64,000 bases of DNA from Frigoribacterium endophyticum (GTDB taxonomy: Bacteria; Actinomycetota; Actinomycetes; Actinomycetales; Microbacteriaceae): contig NZ_JAAOYV010000002.1 in the NCBI RefSeq assembly GCF_011759585.1, forward strand, positions 741,510-805,509. Reading direction: 5' to 3'. The notes below the pieces were generated by a model that was given only the letters and a program-made list of their open reading frames with translations, was not told the origin of the DNA and made no database searches. The translations under genes and the position numbers were made by a program. Of this stretch, positions 1 to 8,872 are shown piece after piece (within the stretch, counting starts at the first letter, position 1; every line of letters starts with the position of its first letter).

Positions 1-1
1 C

Positions 2-601
2 GGCTACGCCATCGAGAAGAAGTTCAAGCGCCTGCTCGTCGCTCCCCGCTACCTGCGGCGCGGGCTGCTCAAGCAGATCCAGACCGAGATCGAGCACGCC
101 CAGGCGGGCCGCGCCTCCGGCATCCGCATCAAGATCAACTCGATCGTCGACGAGCAGATCATCGACGCCCTCTACCGCGCCAGCCAGGCCGGCGTGCCGG
201 TCGACGTGTGGGTGCGCGGCATCTGCACCATCAAGCCCGGGCAGCCCGGGCTCAGCGAGACCATCCGGGTGCGCTCGATCCTCGGGCGCTACCTCGAGCA
301 CTCGCGGCTCTTCTGGTTCGCGAACGACGGCGACCCGCAGGTCTTCATCGGCAGCGCCGACATGATGCACCGCAACCTCGACCGTCGGGTGGAGGCGCTC
401 GTGCGCCTCACCCAGCCCGACCACCTCGACGAGGTCGGCTCGCTGTTCGAGCGCGCGATGAGCGACGAGACCGCCTCGTGGTGGCTCGCCGCCGACGGCA
501 CCTGGACGCGCCACGCCCGCGACGAGGCGGACAAGCCGCTCGTCGACATGCAGAATTCGCTGATGAAGATGATCACGCAGCGGAAGAAGAGCAGCCGGTG
601 A
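2..601 (+). CDS. ppk: Polyphosphate kinase 1, C-terminal part (5' end outside window)
   Basis: Makes inorganic polyphosphate from the terminal phosphate of ATP, reversibly. The frame is open from base 2, so only about the last 199 residues are present. They cover the C-terminal phospholipase D-like domain of PPK1, with the family blocks VDVWVRGICTIKPG, PGLSETIRVRSI, YLEHSRLFWF and MMHRNLDRRVE all intact. The stop overlaps the GTG of the Nudix gene (GTGA), so the two are probably translationally coupled. The phosphate-specific transport operon follows, consistent with a phosphate storage and uptake neighbourhood. Identity is clear from the conserved blocks; the N-terminal and head domains cannot be judged here. 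Confidence 0.95.
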   Translation, partial: GYAIEKKFKRLLVAPRYLRRGLLKQIQTEIEHAQAGRASGIRIKINSIVDEQIIDALYRASQAGVPVDVWVRGICTIKPGQPGLSETIRVRSILGRYLEHSRLFWFANDGDPQVFIGSADMMHRNLDRRVEALVRLTQPDHLDEVGSLFERAMSDETASWWLAADGTWTRHARDEADKPLVDMQNSLMKMITQRKKSSR

Positions 602-1539
602 CGGTGGCCTCCACGACGGTCGTCGCGGCGGGCGCCGTGTGCTTCCGGTACGTCGGGGGCGCCGTGCGCGTGCTGCTCATCCACCGCGACCACCACGGCG
701 ACGTCTCGTTGCCGAAGGGCAAGGTCGACCCCGGCGAGTCGACGCCGCAGACCGCGGTGCGCGAGATCCACGAAGAGACCGGCTACCGCGTCTCGCTCGG
801 GGCGCCGCTCGGCACGGCCGAGTACGTGATGCCCGGCGGGCGCGACAAGGTCGTGCACTACTGGGCCGCCGAGGTCACCGACGAGTCGTTCGCCGCCGCG
901 GGCACGTTCGTGCCCAACAGCGAGGTCGCCGCGATCCGCTGGGTGCCTCTCGCCGAGGCGCGGGCCGCCCTCACCTACGAGCGCGACGCCGAGGTGCTCG
1001 ACCGGTTCGCCGACCGCGTCGAGCGCGGGGCGGCGCGCACCTTCGCCCTCGTGGCGCTGCGCCACGCCAAGACCACGTCGCCGGCCGAGTGGAGCGGCTC
1101 CGACGCGACCCGCCCGCTGCTGCCGCAGGGGCGCCGGCAGGCCAAGACGATCGCCCCCGCCATCGCCGCGTGGGCCCCGCAGCGGCTCATCAGCAGCACC
1201 GCGGCCCGCTGCCTCGCGACCCTCGAGCCGCTCTCCGCCCTGACCCACGTGGGCGTCAAGCAGACCGACTCGCTCAGCCAGGACGCCTTCGAGCGCCACG
1301 ACGACGACGTCGTCGGGGTCGTCGCGAAGAGGCTCAAGAAGAGGGTGCCGGCGGTGTTCTGCACGCACGCCCCGGTGCTGCCGGAGCTGCTGCGTCAGAT
1401 CGCCACGAGCACGAAGGGGGGCGAGCGGCTCGACCTGCGCCGCGCCTCCTCGCTGAGCCCCGCCGAGTTCACGGTGCTGCACGTCTCCGTCGAGGGCGGC
1501 GCCCTCGTCGCCGTCGAGACCCACGGGCCGGTGGGCTGA
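598..1539 (+). CDS. mutT1: MutT1-type Nudix hydrolase fused to a histidine phosphatase domain
   Basis: Predicted to hydrolyse oxidised nucleotides or dinucleoside polyphosphates, with a second phosphatase domain acting on the product. GTG start at 598 gives 313 residues. The N-terminal Nudix domain carries a complete Nudix box, G-x5-E-x7-REIHEETGY, around residues 40-62. The C-terminal half (from about 145) has the phosphohistidine phosphatase start LRHAKTT and later conserved His and Arg positions, the SixA/MutT1 layout of mycobacteria. The start overlaps the ppk stop. Pairing with ppk is common in actinobacteria and suggests a role in polyphosphate or nucleotide clean-up; the true substrate is not evident from sequence. 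Confidence 0.9.
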   Translation: MTVASTTVVAAGAVCFRYVGGAVRVLLIHRDHHGDVSLPKGKVDPGESTPQTAVREIHEETGYRVSLGAPLGTAEYVMPGGRDKVVHYWAAEVTDESFAAAGTFVPNSEVAAIRWVPLAEARAALTYERDAEVLDRFADRVERGAARTFALVALRHAKTTSPAEWSGSDATRPLLPQGRRQAKTIAPAIAAWAPQRLISSTAARCLATLEPLSALTHVGVKQTDSLSQDAFERHDDDVVGVVAKRLKKRVPAVFCTHAPVLPELLRQIATSTKGGERLDLRRASSLSPAEFTVLHVSVEGGALVAVETHGPVG

Positions 1540-1573
1540 GGCCGCCCCCCACCCCGGCCCGCGGGTCGGTGCC

Positions 1574-1615
1574 GAGCCCCCGGGGCCGCCGTCGAGGCGG
1601 TGGCCCCGGGGGCTC
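1574..1615 (+). terminator. Hairpin terminator after ppk-mutT1
   Basis: A perfect 14-bp inverted repeat (arms 1574-1587 and 1602-1615) with further GCC/GGC pairing inside lies 34 nt after the Nudix stop. There is no U-tract, as is usual in this GC-rich genome. It separates ppk-mutT1 from the pst promoter. Confidence 0.75.
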
Positions 1616-1684
1616 CGTCGTCGACGGACGGTCGCGACGGGACGGGCGTCGGGTCGCCGGAGGCGGGCCGGACCCCCGGCCGAT

Positions 1685-1717
1685 GTTCCCGCCTCGTTAA
1701 CCTCCCGTTCACCGAGG
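1685..1717 (+). promoter_or_regulatory. Putative PHO box (PhoP binding site) upstream of pstS
   Basis: Three head-to-tail 11-nt units, GTTCCCGCCTC, GTTAACCTCCC and GTTCACCGAGG, sit at 1685, 1696 and 1707 with exact 11-nt periodicity. The third unit is close to the streptomycete PhoP direct-repeat consensus G(G/T)TCAYYYRG. A TAGCGT -10-like box follows at 1745. Position and spacing suggest PhoP-dependent induction of pstSCAB on phosphate starvation. The family consensus is established knowledge; its use here is inference. Confidence 0.72.
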
Positions 1718-1810
1718 CAGACGACCGTGGTCAACTGCCGGACGTAGCGTCACGCACGGGTCGGCACCTGGCCCGCACACACAGCCAACACATCCCACAA
1801 AGGAACCTCT

Positions 1811-2908
1811 GTGAACTTCAAGCGCACCGGCAGCATCTTCACGATCGCCGCGGTCGGCACCCTGCTCCTCGCGTCCTGCGCCAGCAACGAGGGCGGCGCG
1901 GAGGCCGGCGACACCGCCAGCGCCTCGGACCTCTCGGGCACCATCTCCGGCATCGGCGCGAGCTCGCAGCAGAGCGCGCAGGAGTCGTGGGTCGCGGGCT
2001 TCCAGACCTCGAACCCCGACGTGACCGTCAACTACGACCCCCAGGGCTCGGGCGGCGGCCGTGAGAGCTTCATCTCCGGCGCTGCGGACTTCGCGGGCTC
2101 GGACCGCGCCTTCAAGGCCGACGAGATCTCCGGCAGCACCTTCGCCGGCTGCACGCCCGACACCGACATCGTCGAGCTGCCCGCCTACGTCTCGCCCATC
2201 GCCGTCATCTTCAACCTGGACGGCGTCGACGAGCTGAACCTGTCGCCCGCCACCATCGCCGGCATCTTCAACGGCTCGATCACCTCGTGGGACGCCGAGG
2301 AGATCAAGGCCGACAACCCCGACGCCGACCTGCCGAGCACGGCCATCACGCCCGTCCACCGCTCGGACGACTCGGGCACCACCGAGAACTTCACCGACTA
2401 CCTGCACGCCACCGCTCCCGACGTGTGGACGGCCGAGGCCGACGGCGTGTGGCCGCTCGACAGCGGCGAGGGCGCCAACCAGACCTCCGGCATGATCGAC
2501 GCGGTCACCAACGGCACCGGCACCATCGGCTACGCCGACGCCTCGCGCGCCGGTGACCTGGGCGTCGCCAAGGTCAAGGTCGGCGACGAGTTCGTCGAGT
2601 ACTCGGCCGAGGCCGCCGCCGCCATCGTCGACGCCTCCCCCGCCGAGGAGGGCCGTGGCGAGGGCGACCTCGCCATCGAGCTCGACCGCACCTCCGACGA
2701 GGCCGGCGTCTACCCGATCGTCCTGGTCAGCTACCTGATCGCGTGCGAGTCCTACGAGGACGCCGCCAAGGGCGAGATCGTCAAGTCGTACCTCTCGTAC
2801 GTCACCAGCGAGGAGGGCCAGCAGGTCGCGGCGGACGCCGCCGGCTCCGCTCCCATCTCGAGCGACCTCTCCAGCAAGGTCGCCGCGGCCATCGAGCTGA
2901 TCAAGTAG
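1811..2908 (+). CDS. pstS: Phosphate ABC transporter, substrate-binding lipoprotein
   Basis: Extracytoplasmic phosphate receptor of the high-affinity Pst importer. GTG start with AAAGGA upstream; 365 residues. A type II signal with lipobox LASC places the lipidated Cys at residue 23. Conserved phosphate contacts are visible in QGSGGGRESF (about residue 77) and RSDDSGTTENFTDY (about residue 190). First gene of pstS-pstC-pstA-pstB, behind the PHO-box repeat. A strong hairpin follows the stop, before pstC, which would let the receptor be made in excess of the permeases. Family assignment is secure. Confidence 0.96.
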   Translation: MNFKRTGSIFTIAAVGTLLLASCASNEGGAEAGDTASASDLSGTISGIGASSQQSAQESWVAGFQTSNPDVTVNYDPQGSGGGRESFISGAADFAGSDRAFKADEISGSTFAGCTPDTDIVELPAYVSPIAVIFNLDGVDELNLSPATIAGIFNGSITSWDAEEIKADNPDADLPSTAITPVHRSDDSGTTENFTDYLHATAPDVWTAEADGVWPLDSGEGANQTSGMIDAVTNGTGTIGYADASRAGDLGVAKVKVGDEFVEYSAEAAAAIVDASPAEEGRGEGDLAIELDRTSDEAGVYPIVLVSYLIACESYEDAAKGEIVKSYLSYVTSEEGQQVAADAAGSAPISSDLSSKVAAAIELIK

Positions 2909-2922
2909 CACCCGCTCCACCG

Positions 2923-2955
2923 GGCCCGGGACCGCACGACGTGCGGTCCCGGGCC
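2923..2955 (+). terminator. Intercistronic hairpin between pstS and pstC
   Basis: A perfect 15-bp stem (2923-2937 with 2941-2955) and a GAC loop begin 15 nt after the pstS stop. There is no U-tract. It probably acts as a partial terminator or a 3' barrier stabilising the pstS transcript, since pstC has no obvious promoter of its own. Confidence 0.7.
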
Positions 2956-3062
2956 GTCGCCCTGACAGGGCACGCACCGCCCGGCCCCACCCTCCGTGCC
3001 GCCCCAGCACGGCCACCCGAGCACCACCCCAGACCGAGCACCCACCCGGAGGACCTCGTCCG

Positions 3063-4025
3063 ATGACCGCCCCCGCATCGACCGCCACGAAGGTCGGCCC
3101 GCCCCGAGCACCACGGCGCCCGGCCGACCGCATCTTCTCCGGCAGCACCGTGGTCGCCGGCGGGCTGATCCTCGCGATCCTCGCCGCCGTCGCCCTCTTC
3201 CTCATCGTGCAGAGCATCCCCGCGCTCACCGCCGACCCGGCCGACATCTCGCTCTCCGGCTTCCCCGACTCGTTCTGGCAGTACGTCGGCCCGCTGGCCT
3301 TCGGCACCGTCTACGCGGCCGCGCTCGCCCTCCTGATGGCCCTCCCGGTCGCCGTCGGGATCGCGCTCTTCATCTCGCACTACGCCCCCCGTCGGCTCGC
3401 ACAGAGCCTCGGCTACGTGATCGACCTCCTGGCCGCCGTGCCGTCGGTCGTCTTCGGCCTCTGGGGCAGCATCGTCCTCGCCCCCGCGATCCAGCCGTTC
3501 TACTCCTGGCTCGTCGACACCTTCGGCTGGGTCCCGCTCTTCGCGGGGCCGGTCTCGGGCACGGGCCGCACGCTGCTCACCGCCTCCGTCGTGCTCGCCG
3601 TGATGATCCTGCCGATCATCACCGCCCTCAGCCGCGAGGTCTTCCTCCAGACGCCGACGCTGCACGAGGAGGCCGCGCTGGCCCTCGGAGCGACGCGCTG
3701 GGAGATGATCCAGGTCGCCGTCCTCCCGTTCGGGCGCCCCGGCGTCATCTCGGCCTCGATGCTCGGCCTCGGTCGAGCGCTCGGCGAGACGATGGCCGTC
3801 GCGCTGGTGCTGTCGCCCGCGCTCGTCATCAACCCGGCGATCCTCACCTCGACGAACTCCTCCACGATCGCGGCGAACATCGCGCTGCGCTTCCCCGAGG
3901 CGCACGACATCGGCATCAACACCCTCATCGCCACGGGCCTCGTGCTCTTCGTCATCACGCTGATCGTCAACTCGATCGCCCGCGTCGTCATCAACCGCCG
4001 CAAGGCCTTCTCGGGAGCGAACTGA
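3063..4025 (+). CDS. pstC: Phosphate ABC transporter permease PstC
   Basis: Integral membrane subunit of the Pst phosphate importer; pairs with PstA to form the channel. 320 residues with about six membrane spans, the first near residues 30-52. The EAA-type loop that docks on the ATPase is visible as [16 protein letters not shown] around residue 202, followed by the family block [15 protein letters not shown]. The start follows a GGAGGA ribosome site. Its stop overlaps the pstA start by one base (TGATG), so translation is likely coupled. Confidence 0.95.
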   Translation: MTAPASTATKVGPPRAPRRPADRIFSGSTVVAGGLILAILAAVALFLIVQSIPALTADPADISLSGFPDSFWQYVGPLAFGTVYAAALALLMALPVAVGIALFISHYAPRRLAQSLGYVIDLLAAVPSVVFGLWGSIVLAPAIQPFYSWLVDTFGWVPLFAGPVSGTGRTLLTASVVLAVMILPIITALSREVFLQTPTLHEEAALALGATRWEMIQVAVLPFGRPGVISASMLGLGRALGETMAVALVLSPALVINPAILTSTNSSTIAANIALRFPEAHDIGINTLIATGLVLFVITLIVNSIARVVINRRKAFSGAN

Positions 4026-5125
4026 TGGTCACCACCACCTCCCCCCGCCCGGTCCGGCCGGCGAACCGCACCGTCAACGCGCTCACGACGGGCCGCCTCC
4101 CCAAGATGGCGCCCCTCGCCATCCTGCTCGGCAGCTGGGTCGTCATGGGCGTCGTCTTCGCCCTGCTCCAGGCCGGAGGCGTCACCGACGGCTTCAACTG
4201 GGTCACGGCCATCATCCTCGGCACCGTGCTCTACGCCGTCCTCGTCTTCGTCGTCGCCCTGCAGGTCGAGGGCGTCCGCCGCGCGAAGGACAGGGTCGTC
4301 ACGACGGCCGTCAGCGCCGCGTTCATCATCGCCCTGGTGCCGCTGGTGTCGGTGCTGGTCACGGTCGTGACCTCCGGTGCCAACAGGTTCGACGCCGACT
4401 TCTTCGCCATGTCGATGCGCAACGTCGTCGGCGCGGGCGGCGGCGGGCTGCACGCCCTCACCGGCACGCTCCTCATCACGGGCCTCGCCGCGGTGATCTC
4501 CGTGCCCATCGGCCTCCTCACCGCGATCTACCTGGTCGAGTACGGCCGTGGCCGGCTCGCCCGGGCCATCACGTTCTTCGTCGACGTCATGACGGGCATC
4601 CCGTCGATCGTCGCCGGCCTCTTCGCCTACGCGCTCTTCGTGATCTTCTTCGGCGAGGGCGTCCGCATGGGCGCGGCCGGCTCGGTCGCCCTGGCCGTGC
4701 TGATGATCCCGGTCGTGGTCCGGAGCACGGAGGAGATGCTCAAGCTCGTCCCGAACGAGCTCCGCGAGGCGGCGTACGCCCTCGGGGTGCCGAAGTGGCT
4801 CACCATCCTCAAGGTCGTGCTGCCGACCTCGATCGCCGGCATCACGACGGGCGTCATGCTCGCCATCGCCCGCGTCATCGGAGAGACCGCGCCGTTGCTC
4901 ATCACGGCCGGCTTCACGGCGAGCATGAACTACGACCTGTTCGACGGCCGCATGCAGTCGCTGCCGGTGTTCGCCTACAGCTCGTACGTCAGCCAGGGCA
5001 CCGACGCGGCCGCCTACATCGACCGCGCCTGGACCTCGGCTCTCCTGCTCATCCTCATCGTGATGGCGCTCAACCTCCTGGCCCGGCTCATCGCCCGCGT
5101 CTTCGCCCCCAAGCTCGGCCGCTGA
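4025..5125 (+). CDS. pstA: Phosphate ABC transporter permease PstA
   Basis: Second membrane subunit of the Pst importer. ATG at 4025 shares a base with the pstC stop and gives 366 residues, longer than the roughly 300 of enteric PstA because of an N-terminal extension holding two or three extra membrane spans, common in actinobacteria. The cytoplasmic loop [20 protein letters not shown] and the block [15 protein letters not shown] are diagnostic. Expressed with pstC and pstB. Confidence 0.94.
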   Translation: MVTTTSPRPVRPANRTVNALTTGRLPKMAPLAILLGSWVVMGVVFALLQAGGVTDGFNWVTAIILGTVLYAVLVFVVALQVEGVRRAKDRVVTTAVSAAFIIALVPLVSVLVTVVTSGANRFDADFFAMSMRNVVGAGGGGLHALTGTLLITGLAAVISVPIGLLTAIYLVEYGRGRLARAITFFVDVMTGIPSIVAGLFAYALFVIFFGEGVRMGAAGSVALAVLMIPVVVRSTEEMLKLVPNELREAAYALGVPKWLTILKVVLPTSIAGITTGVMLAIARVIGETAPLLITAGFTASMNYDLFDGRMQSLPVFAYSSYVSQGTDAAAYIDRAWTSALLLILIVMALNLLARLIARVFAPKLGR

Positions 5126-5154
5126 CGGCCTCCACCCCTCCCCGAAGGAACAGC

Positions 5155-5934
5155 ATGTCCAAGCGCATCGAGGTCAACGACCTCAACGTCTACTACGGCA
5201 AGTTCAAGGCCGTGGAGGACGTCAACATCACCATCGAGCCCCGCACGGTCACGGCCTTCATCGGCCCCTCCGGCTGCGGCAAGTCGACCTTCCTCCGCAC
5301 GCTCAACCGCATGCACGAGGTCATCCCCGGCGCGTACGTCGAGGGCGAGGTGCTCATCGACGGCAACGACCTCTACAGCCCCGGCGTCGACCCGGTGCTC
5401 GTCCGCCGTCAGGTCGGCATGGTCTTCCAGCGACCGAACCCCTTCCCCACCATGAGCATCCGCGACAACGTGCTCGCCGGCGTCAAGCTGAACAACCGAC
5501 GCCTCTCGAAGGGCGACCAGGACTCCCTCGTCGAGAAGTCGCTCCAGGGCGCCAACCTCTGGAACGAGGTCAAGGACCGCCTCGACAAGCCCGGCTCCGG
5601 CCTCTCCGGCGGTCAGCAGCAGCGTCTCTGCATCGCCCGCGCGATCGCGGTCTCCCCCGACGTCGTGCTGATGGACGAGCCCTGCTCGGCCCTCGACCCG
5701 ATCTCGACCCTCGCCATCGAGGACCTCATCGAGGAGCTCAAGCAGGAGTACACGATCGTCATCGTGACCCACAACATGCAGCAGGCGAGCCGCGTCAGCG
5801 ACAAGACCGCCTTCTTCAACATCGCCGGCACCGGCAAGCCCGGCAAGCTCATCGAGTACGACGACACCGCGACGATGTTCTCGAAGCCCAGCGTCCAGGC
5901 CACCGAGGACTACGTCTCCGGCCGCTTCGGCTGA
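5155..5934 (+). CDS. pstB: Phosphate ABC transporter ATPase PstB
   Basis: Cytoplasmic ATPase that powers phosphate import through PstC/PstA. 259 residues, the usual length. Walker [10 protein letters not shown] at residues 37-45, signature LSGGQQQR near 153, Walker [13 protein letters not shown] following, and the H-loop VTHNMQQA near 205. ATG at 5155 is preceded by GAAGGA. Last gene of the operon, closed by a long hairpin. A phoU gene is not adjacent in this window. Confidence 0.97.
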   Translation: MSKRIEVNDLNVYYGKFKAVEDVNITIEPRTVTAFIGPSGCGKSTFLRTLNRMHEVIPGAYVEGEVLIDGNDLYSPGVDPVLVRRQVGMVFQRPNPFPTMSIRDNVLAGVKLNNRRLSKGDQDSLVEKSLQGANLWNEVKDRLDKPGSGLSGGQQQRLCIARAIAVSPDVVLMDEPCSALDPISTLAIEDLIEELKQEYTIVIVTHNMQQASRVSDKTAFFNIAGTGKPGKLIEYDDTATMFSKPSVQATEDYVSGRFG

Positions 5935-5957
5935 TCGACGCCCGGCCCGCAGGGGCC

Positions 5958-6023
5958 GACCCTGCGACGACGGAGGCGGTCCACCGATCTGGTGGGCCGC
6001 CTCCGTCGTGCTGTGGCAGGGTC
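5958..6023. terminator. Long bidirectional terminator between pstB and the anti-sigma gene
   Basis: A 19-bp stem (5967-5985 with 5991-6009, one G-U pair) and a 5-nt loop are extended by an outer 8-bp pair (5958-5965 with 6016-6023). It lies between convergent genes and can serve both strands. Confidence 0.85.
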
Positions 6024-6042
6024 GCGTCGCCGCGGCGGGCGC

Positions 6043-6936
6043 CTACGCGCTGCTGACCGCCATGATCGGCTCGCTGGTCGGGGCGTCGGAGCCGCCCGCC
6101 GGCTCGACCGTGAGGCCGATGGTGGCCCCGGGCGTCATCTCGCCCTTGAGCACCTGGGTGACCGTGGAGTCGGAGGCCGTGTCGAACGTGCCGGCCGGCA
6201 CGGCTCCGCGGGCCTCGTCGATGTACCAGAGCTCGTACGTCTGGTCGCCGGGCAGCGAGGTGAGGCCGTCGAAGACGACCGCCGAGCGCTTGAGGTCCTC
6301 CGACCACACCAGGGTCGCGGTGCCGCCGGTGCTGACGTCGGCCACGGAGCGCTGGAAGTCCTTCGCCGCGTAGATCTCGTCGAGGGCCGACGCGGTGGAC
6401 TCGGTGCCCTGCCCGGGGCCGGAGACCTGCTGGAGGACGGCGCCGCCGCCGAAGAACAGGGCTGCGGCCGCTGCGGCCACGCCGAGCACCGCCACGGGGC
6501 GGGTGAACCAGCGGGCACGAGCCGGGCCGGTCGCCTCGAGGAGGCGGCCCGCGGTCTCGGACTCGGAGGGCTCCATCTCGGGCACCGACCGGCGGACGGG
6601 AGCGACCTCGTGGTCGTCACCCGCGCCTCCTGCGGTGTCGGGGGCGACCGAGGCCTGCTGCGCCGGGAGCTGCGGCAGGGTGCGGATCGCGTCGAGGACG
6701 CTGGAGCGGAGGGCCGCCGAGGGGGCGACCGGCGTCGCCGCGTGGGCGAGCAGCAGGACGGTCTCGCTCATGCCGGTCACCTCCTTCCTGGTGGTCTCGG
6801 AGCGGCTCATCAGAGCCTCGAAGTCGTGTCGTTCGTCGTCGCTCAGCGCGTTGAGGACGTAGCTGCCCGCGAGGGCCGCCGTCTCGTCGTCGCCGGGCTG
6901 TCGGTCGGTGCCCGTGGGCTCGTCGTGGTCGGTCAC
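6043..6936 (-). CDS. RskA-type anti-sigma factor (membrane)
   Basis: Holds the partner ECF sigma factor inactive at the membrane until a signal releases it. 297 residues from a GTG that overlaps the sigma stop (GTGA). The N-terminal anti-sigma domain (about 1-90, with YVLNALSDDERHDFE) is cytoplasmic. An Ala-rich membrane span covers about 147-168. The outer C-terminal domain has the RskA fold, with blocks such as YELWYIDEARGAVPAGTFD. No HxxxCxxC zinc motif is present, as in the RskA group. The releasing signal and any protease are not in this window. Confidence 0.9.
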   Translation of the reverse strand: MTDHDEPTGTDRQPGDDETAALAGSYVLNALSDDERHDFEALMSRSETTRKEVTGMSETVLLLAHAATPVAPSAALRSSVLDAIRTLPQLPAQQASVAPDTAGGAGDDHEVAPVRRSVPEMEPSESETAGRLLEATGPARARWFTRPVAVLGVAAAAAALFFGGGAVLQQVSGPGQGTESTASALDEIYAAKDFQRSVADVSTGGTATLVWSEDLKRSAVVFDGLTSLPGDQTYELWYIDEARGAVPAGTFDTASDSTVTQVLKGEMTPGATIGLTVEPAGGSDAPTSEPIMAVSSA

Positions 6937-7529
6937 GAGGCCACCCCCATCTCGTCGCGCAGGCGGATCATGCCGTCGCGCAGTCTCGTCTTGACGGTGC
7001 CGATCGGCACCCCCAGCATCGCGGCCACCTCGCTGTGGCTGTAGCCGCCGTAGTACGCCAGCCGGACGGCCTGGCGCTGGAGTTCGGTGAGGCGCCCCAG
7101 GGCGCGTTCGACCCGCTCGTGCTCGATGCGGATCTCGACCGACTCGGTGACCGAGTCGAAGTCGGTGTCGAGGTCTCGGACCCCGATGCGCAGGTCGCGG
7201 TCACGGCCGGCCTGCGAGGCACGGACCCGGTCGACGGCGCGGCGGTGGGCCATGGTGAGCATCCAGCTCGAGGCGCTGCCCCGGGCGGTGTCGAACCGGG
7301 TGGCCGTCTGCCAGATCTCGAGGAACACCTCCTGGGTGACCTCCTCGCTCTGCGCGTGGTCCTTCAGGAGGCGCTTGACGAGCCCCAGCACACGCGGTGC
7401 GGTCTGGTCGTAGAGCTCGGCGAACGCGAGCTGGTCTCCGCCGGCGACCCTGGTCAGCAGCTCGTCGGGAGTCGACGGCCGGAGATCGTCCTCCGGAGTC
7501 TCGGTTTCACGGGTCACGAGTTTCAGCAT
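6933..7529 (-). CDS. ECF RNA polymerase sigma factor (SigK-like)
   Basis: Directs RNA polymerase to a small stress regulon. 198 residues. Region 2 (FAELYDQTAPRV through VTQEVFLEIWQTA, about residues 36-76) binds core enzyme and the -10 element. Region 4 (RQAVRLAYYGGYSHSEVAAM then GVPIGTVKTRLRDG, about 150-190) is the -35-binding helix-turn-helix. Translationally coupled to the downstream RskA-type anti-sigma gene, the usual SigK/RskA order. ATG at 7529 was chosen; a GTG seven codons on (VTRETE) is an alternative. No conserved target promoter was recognised nearby. Confidence 0.92.
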   Translation of the reverse strand: MLKLVTRETETPEDDLRPSTPDELLTRVAGGDQLAFAELYDQTAPRVLGLVKRLLKDHAQSEEVTQEVFLEIWQTATRFDTARGSASSWMLTMAHRRAVDRVRASQAGRDRDLRIGVRDLDTDFDSVTESVEIRIEHERVERALGRLTELQRQAVRLAYYGGYSHSEVAAMLGVPIGTVKTRLRDGMIRLRDEMGVAS

Positions 7530-8064
7530 ATGTCAGGTCTCACCTCGATCCCCTGGTCGCTCGGGTCCGTCACGGGATCATGACGGTGTGGGACCGCCCC
7601 TCCGCGAGGCCGTCTGGGATGGCGATGAGGCCCGGACCCGCGGAGGGAGCAGCCCGCCCGGCGGGCCGTAGGGGGCCGTGTCGGGCGGAGGATCTGCACG
7701 ATCCCTCACGTCAATGGTTCGGCACCGGGGAGCACCCGGATTGGGCGAGTTTCGCCCGGTGGACGAGAGATGCACGACGACGGTCGCGGAGCGGGGGCCT
7801 CGCCGGGAGGCGCGTGGGCCTCGACGGGGCGTGCCCGGAGGACGAGGGTGCCGGACCGCAGGAACGCCTCTCGGCGCGAGTCCGCTCGAAGCGGCTGAAT
7901 TTGGAGCCCGGGGTTACTGCGGCCCGACCTGAACGAGTTTAGCCGCCCGAGCCGGGGCTCGTCACAGGGTTCGCCGGGTGCGAACGGCGGCGCGCCTCCT
8001 GGGCGGTCGTGCTGGACCGCGCCGCGGCGCGGGTCTGCTGCGCTGGTCCGCCCTGCCGCGGTGG
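7530..8064. other. Gap of 535 bp without a recognised gene
   Basis: Lies between the start of the sigma gene and the end of the next reverse-strand gene, so it should carry the sigma promoter. All open frames here are short, arginine-rich and lack ribosome sites. The only structures seen are GC-rich hairpins such as the CGAGCC/GGCTCG pair at 7947-7960. No RNA gene or family was recognised. Confidence 0.5.
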
Positions 8065-8694
8065 CTACGCGAGGCCGCCGTCGCGCCAGAGCGCGGCACA
8101 GGCGGTGAGGTCGACGGCGAGCTCGGAGAAGCGGAGCGCCCGTCGGGTGAGGGTCGTGGCGAGGTCGGAGCCGATCGAGTCCTGGTCGTCGGCGACGCTC
8201 GTGGCGCCCGCGGCGGCGAGCCGGCAGAACGCCGCACCCCGCTCGAGGGCGAGGGCGAAGTCGCCCACGAAGACGCCGCGGAGGATGAGGTCGGCGAGCT
8301 CGACGACCTCCTCCGGGCTGGCCGGGGCCGGTGCTCCCGCGACGATCGGGTCGATGGTCGACGAGGCCGTCACGCCGCGGTCGAAGAGCAGGGCGACCTC
8401 GTCGGGCGCCTGCCGGATGACGGCGCGGACGAGGTAGATGCGCCAGAGCGCCCCCGGCAGCGTGTGCGCGGCGGCGTGCGCCCAGAGCTCGGCGACCGCG
8501 TCGATGCCGTGCAGGTCGGTGTAGCTGACCAGGCGGTCGAGGATCTCGGGGCTCGGGTCGTCCTTCACCCGCGCGACGAGGGCCGCGGCCGACTCGTGGG
8601 CGACCCGGTTCAGCGTCGCCGGGTCGTCGCCGCCCTGGTACGCCTCGAACTGGGCGCCGGAGAACTGGGTGGGACGGTGGAATTCGCGAGGCAT
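8065..8694 (-). CDS. Conserved hypothetical protein, alpha-helical
   Basis: 209 residues from ATG 8694 (MPREFHRPTQF). The frame continues upstream but becomes a low-complexity Arg/Pro stretch, so the shorter start is preferred. A TAAGCT box 7 nt before this ATG fits a leaderless promoter. The protein is rich in Ala, Leu and Glu and looks mostly helical, with blocks such as RLVSYTDLHGIDAVAELWA and GALWRIYLVRAVIRQ. No signal peptide, membrane span or catalytic motif is visible. It resembles an uncharacterised actinobacterial family, but I cannot name a function. Confidence 0.75.
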   Translation of the reverse strand: MPREFHRPTQFSGAQFEAYQGGDDPATLNRVAHESAAALVARVKDDPSPEILDRLVSYTDLHGIDAVAELWAHAAAHTLPGALWRIYLVRAVIRQAPDEVALLFDRGVTASSTIDPIVAGAPAPASPEEVVELADLILRGVFVGDFALALERGAAFCRLAAAGATSVADDQDSIGSDLATTLTRRALRFSELAVDLTACAALWRDGGLA

Positions 8695-8701
8695 CAGGCA
8701 G

Positions 8702-8707
8702 AGCTTA
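8702..8707 (-). promoter_or_regulatory. -10 box (TAAGCT) for a likely leaderless transcript
   Basis: TAAGCT on the reverse strand ends 7 nt before the ATG at 8694, matching the TANNNT box and spacing seen at other genes in this window. Confidence 0.5.
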
Positions 8708-8854
8708 GGCGCGGTCGCCGGGCGACGTGCGGGCGGGCGCCGCCGCTTCGCTGAGGGCGGAGCGGGAGCCGGGGAGGCGCGGGTCGATGCCGGTCGGGCC
8801 ACCTCGGCCCCTCCGGACTTCTCGGGGCCCTCCGCCCCTCTCAGCTCACCCTGT

Positions 8855-8872
8855 TCTCTCAAATTTGAGAGA
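8855..8872. promoter_or_regulatory. 18-bp perfect palindrome, unidentified operator
   Basis: TCTCTCAAATTTGAGAGA reads the same on both strands. A near-identical site is at 23707-23722, 15 kb away, also in a long gap between genes. The symmetry and AT-rich centre in a GC-rich genome suggest a dimeric repressor site; the regulator is unknown. Confidence 0.55.
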
